Below are positions 56,366 through 64,000 of a stretch of DNA of 64,000 bases, piece by piece (within the stretch, counting starts at the first letter, position 1; each line of letters starts with the position of its first letter). This DNA is from Aricia agestis (Eukaryota; Arthropoda; Insecta; Lepidoptera; Lycaenidae). Under the pieces are notes generated by a model, which saw only the letters and a list, made by a program, of their open reading frames with translations, ran no database searches and was not told the DNA's origin. The stretch is from contig NC_056408.1 in NCBI RefSeq assembly GCF_905147365.1, positions 8,742,001 through 8,806,000 on the forward strand, read 5' to 3'. A program made the position numbers and the translations under genes.

Positions 56366-59300
56366 TAAAATAATATAAAAAAAAATAATATTAATTGTAT
56401 TTTTGTAACAAGAGATAATTAACCATAAAAATACCGCTTACAGTTGAAGTCAGGGGCGGTTTGTAGAATCTGGTATTAAACTCGGAAAAGGGTTAAGTGT
56501 ACGGCACAATTACAGGTGCATGACAATTCCCGTACAATAGCGACGGCGAGCACAATCCGTTGTGCGGCACTATCATGAATTTCACCGTGCATTGATAATC
56601 GCACAGTGATAGAGGAATTTATTTGGACATTAACCGTTGCCATTTACCTTACACCCTTTGTTCATGAGGTAGTTTTGTCTGCGACGAACACGACCGAGGA
56701 AGTAATCGACTTCTTACTGGGGATTTTTAGTTTATCTGCACATTCGCTAGTGATCTTACGATTGCGATACGCGAGTTAAATTCGATTCGATTTTCTCAAT
56801 GGAATTAAACGCGATTAAGTTACTTTGTCAGTTTGAGAGAACTATACATAGATATACACAGAGCTTTGTGGCATGTACACAATATTTAGCCATGTTAATA
56901 AGAAATTTGTTAAGTTAAACGTATTTCATGTCCTGTTAGGCTCGGTTACTGGGATTTACGACAAGGCTGAATAAGTCTTGTCGTAAATCCCGGATAACCA
57001 ATCCATGCTGTTGAAAGGATTTTCAATAGCATGGATGATTGGTTATTTGATATTAGCTAATCAAAAACGCTGTTGAATGGATAAACTCTGCTATGTATGC
57101 TATAAAACCTAAGAAACCCACTTTTGATCACACTATATTCAAAACGTTCAATATTATTCTGTTTATGTAGAGGATTTGAAATATCTAAGTTCTCGCAGCT
57201 CCCACTAACTAGGTGATTGGTGAAATTGGAATGGTAGTTGTTGAGCATAGCAGTAAGCGGGGTGCTATTGAAATCGACGCCTGAGGCTTGAAAATCACTT
57301 TAATGTTATTGATTTCATTTCTTCTTCGAACAGCAATGAATTCAATAGTTAAATTGAATATTTTACTTTTGAATGAACTGTTCGAATTATTATTAAACAA
57401 TTTAAGCAACATGACCAAAGCAAAAGTTTTTGGAGACTGAAACTGGTGGGTCCAAATGTAATAAGTTCAGAGTTGGTTTAAAAAAATTGCTATTTTTTTA
57501 TGAATAAAATACTTAAAATCTACATAAATTCTCAATCTACAAGCGGAGAAATATGCAAATAACTGTTTTGTGAAATAATCGATTAACGATTAATCGAATC
57601 AAAAACGATATTTCAATTATTTATTTACAGAATAAAAACTTCACACAAGGTATTTTACTTATATAAAATATATTAAACTACACCGCATATGTCTACAATT
57701 CAATAAAACATAACGTATAATATAAGTATATTTTATTAAAAAAATCCTTTTCGATTATCGATTTCATATCGATCAAAATCATTCAGTATCTAGTCTGTGG
57801 CAACATGACATTGACTTGCTTTTGCCGTTATCTGTGTCTCACTTCACACTTGTTTTGTGTTTTTTCGATGCATTTTGATTGCTTTCCTTATTATTTTATA
57901 TTTTCAACGACCACTTCTTTGTTTTTTACGAACTTCGAACCCGTCTACGTTTTACGACCCTTGCTTTCATATTGGACACCGAAGATTGCCTGCAAGTTTG
58001 ACTTGGAATTGTTAATTTGGATTTTGTCGCCAGCTTGTGAATTGGATATTGTTGAAACCATTCTTAATCTATGGTTGAAACGATGGATCGCTGTGTGAAC
58101 TGTGAGATAGCAACTAGTCACTGCAATACATTAAGCTCGACGACCAATAAACCATGAAACTATTCTATCAGTAATTCGGCAATGGCTTGCACCTCAGTCT
58201 GTAAGCAAATATAAACTCACCTATCTAGGTACTACCTTGATAGACTTAAAATACCTACAGCTACAAGGCATAAGCAGATTATTTACAATTTAAGCAAATA
58301 AATTCTAAGCCAAAAGACTAAATAGTCATTGTACTTTATATGAGATATTTATTTTAAGATAGGTATAATTAAAGTATCTTTGTTTGAGTCTTCATCGACT
58401 TGTGATGACTTATCAGACATTATCTACTAGATGTAACAAATATTTTTCACATATTTCTACATGTATTCATCTGACACTTAAAGATTGCTACATAACCTCA
58501 CATTTACTAAATCTCGAATATTTCAGCTTTCAGATTGTCAAAGTCTATAGAATTTTCAGCAAGGAAACTGTTTGAAAAAATTTTGAACCTTTTAATTCAC
58601 ACCATTTTCATGTCTTTACATACAGGGCCCAGATTTGTATGTAATTGTTTCGATCTCCTTTGGAATGTATATTCAAAGATTGAAATTTTTGAGACCAAGA
58701 AAGTTTTATGTCTTAAACATTTTTACTTAATTTATTTCTTGTTAAGCTGCAAATTATCCTTTGGTAAAGCTTTCAAAATGTCTTGGCTACTCTTTCATGA
58801 ACACTACGAACAAGAGCAAAATATATATTTTTATTCTCGACACCCAGGCTTTTGCAAGTGAACTCAGTTGATTTTATTGCACTAATATCAATTCATCTTT
58901 ATCTTTTTTTACTGCCTGCGGGGGTCCTATCATCGACGTCTGCTACTTTCATTTATTGATGGACGTCCATAGCCATCTGCCAAACTCGCACGGATCTGGC
59001 ACACTCGGCGCACGAGCTGCGTACACGTTTTGGCCCGCGGGTTATCGCAACTTGATCGCACTCGATGAGTTCCATGTCCAAATTTATGTGCCATTCTTAA
59101 AAATATGTATGGGACGGTAGACAAGAAGAGGGTATACCAATTATACATCGTCTGACTACATCTATTAATTAGCAGCCTGCTCCTGCTTTACGCGGGTATA
59201 ATATAACATATCCTCATGGATATATCTCTATTGTAGAAAATTATAATAGAATGCAAACATAACACTGGAAGTCACTAACTACATCTCTAACAGCGACTGC

Positions 59301-60165
59301 ATACTTTCGATGAATTAAAACGATCGAACTGGTTTGAACGTTGCATTTCAGCAGCGTTTAGCTCTATACAGAGCTATATATAAATAGTTTTGACTTCAGT
59401 TAACCCATCAATCCCCAAGCGGCAGTCAGCTGCCGCATAACAATTATTGTTAAAAATCTATTGTGTCTGAGCTGCTATGCCCACGATGGAGGTGTTAATA
59501 AGCGATAATTTAGGGTTATTTTTAAAAGTTGTAACAAATATTAAGATTTCGGAGCTCGACCATATTATTATGAAGTCAGAAGCTCGGCACACATACCGAA
59601 CTTTAATGATCCTCAGGTATTTGATTTTCCTTCCATTTTCACATAGAAAACCGCCTTATTTTATCTCGCATCTATTAGCGCATTCTGTTTTCTTTATCTG
59701 CTTAGACTGCTCTTAAATTAGTTTAGAAAAACATCGGTGTAAAGTTAGAATCTAGATAAATCTAATGCCGCATTATCCCGAACTACTAGATCAGGGAACA
59801 TCCTACATAGATTCGTGCGATCTGGCCTTTGAACTGCCACGATACTATCTTATAAACTCTAATTAATTACTCGAAAGTATTCCAGTAATTAATTAAAATG
59901 CTAATCAGAACTAATGTAGTTTCAGTAGCGTATTCGGCGTGGGGCGCGGGCGGGCGGCGGGGGCGCGCTCACGACGCGACACTGCGCCGGATTTATGTGT
60001 GGGAGCGAAAGGTCGCGAACTTGGGATGCGAAAATTAATAATTCGTCCTTGCCAATTTGTTCCACTGTACACCTGATTTTGTTTTATGTGTTTACATTGC
60101 TGCTACGGGGTGGCATTGTGGTTATTTCTATACTTTAAACGGTAAATGAAACTTGCCACATATTC
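56366..60165. other. AT-rich DNA with two adjacent hairpins
   Basis: At 56953-56990 GGGATTTACGACAAG pairs with its complement, followed directly by AACCAATCCATGCT pairing with AGCATGGATGATTGGTT (56994-57045). Frames of 97-108 codons at 57805 and 58535 (plus) are Phe/Leu/Cys-rich with no motif. 59402-59492 is a diverged copy of the CAAGCGGCA repeat. 59938-60005 is a GC-rich patch. Confidence 0.45.
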
Positions 60166-60173
60166 CATACACC

Positions 60174-60555
60174 TAAGGTTGCCATCCGTCCGGATTTCCC
60201 CGGATTTCTCCTAGTTTGAGGGGCGTCCGGGGACTGTCCGTCCGGGTTTTTGAAAATTGTCCGGGTTAAATCCGAAGACTTTCGTTGAGAGAAATCCAAC
60301 TTTTTAGCCAGGCAGCAATAAACGAAAGATAAAAACTCGCTAAGCATACACACTTTCTTTCTTCTTTCATCAAAATTAAGTACTATTTCAAGGACTTAAG
60401 TTAATTAAATTTTTACAAATTTTTGTTGAAAAAATTGGGACGTAATAGTAAATAGTTTTGAACGGATGTCCGGGGAAATAGCCATATTTCGGCCAAATGA
60501 CCGGGATTTTTGTCGTGCTAGACCGGCGACAGCAATAAAGGTGATGGCAACCCTA
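60174..60555. mobile_element. hAT-type MITE, 382 bp, perfect 8-bp target duplication
   Basis: Ends TAAGGTTGCCATC and GATGGCAACCCTA are near-perfect inverted repeats, flanked by CATACACC at 60166-60173 and 60556-60563. The subterminal DNA is rich in TCCGG/CCGGG motifs, as is common in hAT ends. No transposase. Confidence 0.9.
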
Positions 60556-60563
60556 CATACACC

Positions 60564-63500
60564 ATCAGTAAAATTCGAAAACTTAGCAAGCCGGAAATAT
60601 ATAATTTTAGTCCCTAACGAAGTAATTACTAGCATAATTACTAATTGTAATAAAATATTCACAACGCAATCACACCGAAAATTATTGTATTTTGATTCCC
60701 TATGCATATTATTGTTCCTAATTAGAAAGATGTTTATAGTCAATCCCGTTCGGTCATTAAAATTAACGATGATTGTCTATGAGTTGAGTTATTGGGACGT
60801 CAAATCTCGAATACATCATTCTCGACCTACCCGTAAAACCGTGTACGTCGTGTTTAATTAAGCAATGAAATCCGATTACACGATTGTAAATCGAAAACAG
60901 TACATTCAATTACGAAAGTTAAACTAAAAAGCGCATCGGTTTTCGCACGCACTTCAAAAATTACTCGGGTGTGTTATAGTATGCGGTGAACAGAAATTGG
61001 GCGGTCAAGAAACGATGTGACCGTGTTACGGCGGTAGTAATGCCTTTATGGCGTGCCGACACCATCTCTAATGCGCTTATAATGGCAATATCGGGCGGGA
61101 GCGTGTGAGTGCTAAGTAATTGATAGACCTGCGTATTGTCTATACTATTAGCGCGCTAATACAACGCATTAAAAAGTAAAAGAGCACGCACAACATTTCT
61201 CATTTGTTAATACGAAATACATTGTTCTAACGCCCGTTAGTAAATTAGAACGTGAGTAAAGATAAGATTCCGCCCAACTAAAACATCCGCTTGACACAAA
61301 TACCATGACTGATCTACAGAAAATGTTCACGGTTAAAATTTTCGTCTCTACCTCTTGTATTACTACACAGGTCAAGTCTATGGGTAAATATTTCCAGTCT
61401 TATACAAAAACCACGGCCACGATTATCGTCCAGAAAATGTAATAAAGTGTGGACTTCTTGCCGCAACTAGCTTGAAAATATAGACCACGCTTTATCAAGT
61501 TAGGTAAGATGTCTTTATTGCAAGGTCAAGTCCGGAGACCAAACAACAAATATCTAAGTCGTTAGTTGTAACTTGTAACGTTAGACGATACTGGTCGACT
61601 GAAGTTCAACCTTGATTTAATGTGCATTTTGATATTCACTTCTATGAGGTGCAGCCAATAATATAATTTGATACCTTGATGCTCTTTAATGAATGCCAAA
61701 ACGAAGCCATTAATATACAATATTTTTGCAATCTAGTGAGTAGCACTGACACTAATAATTGTATAATAATTTTGTTATACCGCAAAACTTGAATGCTAAG
61801 TTAAAAGTAAAACTTACCAAATTTTACTTTCTCATAGCTTTGTCGTTACAGGTAATGACGCTCCTTCATTCAGGTCTAAAAATGCTTTCTATTTTATTTT
61901 CCATAGACGAGTCGGAAGAAGTAAAAGTTGTGTGCATTATATACATTATCATAATTACAATTATCCGGTAATCGGTAAAGATCTCCGCCTAGAGTACACA
62001 TAAAAAGACGATCGGCGCAATTGTTTGGATAAAGCTCGCGGCGTCTATTTCTAAATGGGCCATTCTTTAAATTATACGTTTTCATCACGAGAAAGTTCCG
62101 AGGGGATTCAAATCGGTCTCGTAAATTGTCTCTTTAAGTGAAAGTCGATCGCTTTTAACAAACAAAACCTCGGTACTAAAAGCTTCTAAGCCACTTTTAT
62201 TGGCAGCAAGATGCAAAGGACATACACGACTAGAGCACCGGATTGTATGGCGTAGTCTCTTTATTCAAATGCAAATATCGTTAAATCCATTACAGATCTC
62301 GGGGCTCGCGAAAGCGCCGTAACGTTAGGGAGTGGGCGCGAAATGTGAAGTGGTCTCGGTTGCGGAGTAGGACGAGCGGTAACAAAGGACCATGCCGTGG
62401 GAGAAGGCTGCAGGCCACAAAAGCGAGGTGAATGAATCCGAAACAGTGCTCGGTGTGACCGTTGTATCGGCCGACACTTGCCCACTTCCGGGATTCGCGG
62501 CGAGTGTTGATTTAATTAACATCGCGAATACTTGTGACTCACCGCGATAAAATCTAAAGTGCCTCGATTATTGAAACATAACGTTAGTTCAGCGAAACCC
62601 TTATGTTTAATGCGCTAGCCGTATACGCCTTCTGCGGCCTTTAGTGTTGGTCAATACAAGCAACGTCTACAGATGCATATTCGTCTATCATGACTACCCA
62701 TGATCGATGTCGATTAAGCATGCTATAGACAGCTTCGTATGTTTATCCTATTGGGCCTGACGTAGAATAGGGCCTTTCAGATAGTCATAATAACTCATAA
62801 GCCATCGGTTTACCTTTCAGGTATTTCTGAAGAGCCAAACAGATGTCAAGTGCATCACTTCTATTGTATTACTAACGTCATTACAAAAGATTGGTGAAGT
62901 AGAATTATTCGTTTTATTTACTTTATATTATGTGCCATTAAATAACGCAACCTCGCAATGTGATATATTATTTTACCTAAGCTTACCTCGGGCGGTTGCC
63001 GTACCTTTATCGATGAAGCTTATATAAGTTTTTAATAGCAGATATTAAACCTTTGATATCTTGGGTTGTAATTAGCAGAGGTAAGTTAAACGATTGGGGG
63101 TATTCTATATCATTAGAGTAGATACGTGATTTTTTATGAGCGTGTTTGATATGCGTGTAACAAAGTGATATTAACTGACACCGAAGTAACAAATTAACTC
63201 AAATCGCAGTCAAAATACGTTCAGAAATTGCGCTTATATTAATAATAGGGTTTAATTGTACGTTCCGGTAATGATAAATGTGACTTTATCACGAATACGG
63301 CGATTAGATAGTTTATTTCGCTGCAGGCGTATTTTTTGTTTGCGGAAAAGTACAGCGCGTAAAGTGCGGAGAGCAGTTTTTGTGGCAGGGCGTCTGCCTC
63401 TCACCTCCACGTCGGATCAACAGCGCGGAACCAGGAAACCGTACGCCACGGGCGGGGTGTCTGCCTTCAAATTTTCGCACCTCAATTCACGTACTCGTTA

Positions 63501-64000
63501 AGACGTTTCACGCAGTTCGCGTTTTAGTATTATTGGCTTTGTTTGTTGGTTTAACGCTCACACTCCGAGAAATCTCGCGGAAACGCCCATCGAGAGAGCT
63601 GTGATTAGTACGTACATCCCTACCAGAAATCATCAGTTTTAAGCGCGAGCATTGTCTCTGTCTGCCTAGTCTACGCAATAACATATTATTGTGTGACTTC
63701 TTAGTCGATCCATACTGATATAACAAACAACACAAAAGTGTGCCGCTTTTTCTGTCATATTTTCACGTTTTAATGAAATTTCATTAATAGATTTTTAGCT
63801 TTGAGCCTCGGGATAGAACAAAAGATCTCATACCGATTAAAAGTACATGGTTTCTGCGCGATAAACGAACTTCAGGGCAACGATGTTGCGGGCAACTCTA
63901 GTTAGTAGGTACATAAATCTCCAGCGTTGACTCTGAGATACAATCGTGGGAAGGAAGCTGTTAAACAAGCACATAATTGTTTGAAGACGTGAGTTGTCAG
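60564..64000. other. No gene recognised to the window end
   Basis: Mostly unique, with GC-richer patches at 62290-62500 and 63360-63470. Frames of 60-80 codons there overlap on both strands without motifs. A worn LINE-tail repeat (GCGCGATAAACGAACTTCAG, 63850-63905) lies near the end. Confidence 0.4.

Noticed and set aside
57805..58861. Frames of 97 and 108 codons
   Set aside because: Rich in Phe, Leu, Cys and Tyr as expected from T-rich DNA, with no domain, and flanked by no convincing splice sites.
58930..59148. 72-codon minus frame
   Set aside because: Its composition is fairly protein-like (WHINLDMELIECDQ in one phase), but the phases conflict and I recognise no family. Possibly a TE scrap; not supported.
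62261..62522. Two overlapping minus frames in GC-richer DNA
   Set aside because: The frames overlap in different phases with Ser/Pro/Arg-rich random composition; there is no motif and no exon boundary.

Overview
The window looks like nuclear DNA of a moth or butterfly (Lepidoptera). It is AT-rich and intron-rich, it has no operons or bacterial signals, and it is full of short repeats that I know as typical of lepidopteran genomes. These are a tRNA-derived SINE, a Metulj-like SINE, RTE/R1-type LINE tails, many short inverted-repeat elements (MITEs) and several hAT elements. The order and species cannot be fixed from the sequence alone.

One gene is certain. The minus strand carries the last five coding exons of Atg16 (ATG16L1-like), the WD40 autophagy protein. 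They lie at 38066-37946, 37393-37214, 35127-35043, 34597-34451 and 23091-22998. Joined, they give 627 nt, an unbroken frame of 208 codons plus a stop. The N-terminal half (Atg5-binding region, coiled coil, first WD repeats) is not in the window. The intron upstream of the first exon seen therefore probably runs through the remaining 26 kb. The last intron is about 11.4 kb.

Layout: 1-22.7 kb lies downstream of Atg16. It holds a nest of repeats at 0.5-2.0 kb (a fold-back element, a MITE inside it, and a poly-A retroposon in its right end), a possible small secreted-protein gene on the minus strand (4779-4350), a possible terminal coding exon (7807-7715), a 2.4-kb hAT relic (9906-12286), a dead mariner (18068-19260) and the first tRNA-SINE copy. 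23.1-38 kb is Atg16 exons and introns, with repeats in the introns. 38-64 kb has no coding exon I can recognise. It holds a 1.6-kb long-inverted-repeat element, three Metulj-like SINEs, a LINE ORF1 fragment, a LINE reverse-transcriptase tail, and a 382-bp hAT MITE with perfect 8-bp target duplications.

I found no CRISPR array, biosynthetic cluster, defence island or other multi-gene system. Most of the interest lies in datable nested insertions and in two or three short unannotated coding candidates, all of which need transcript evidence.
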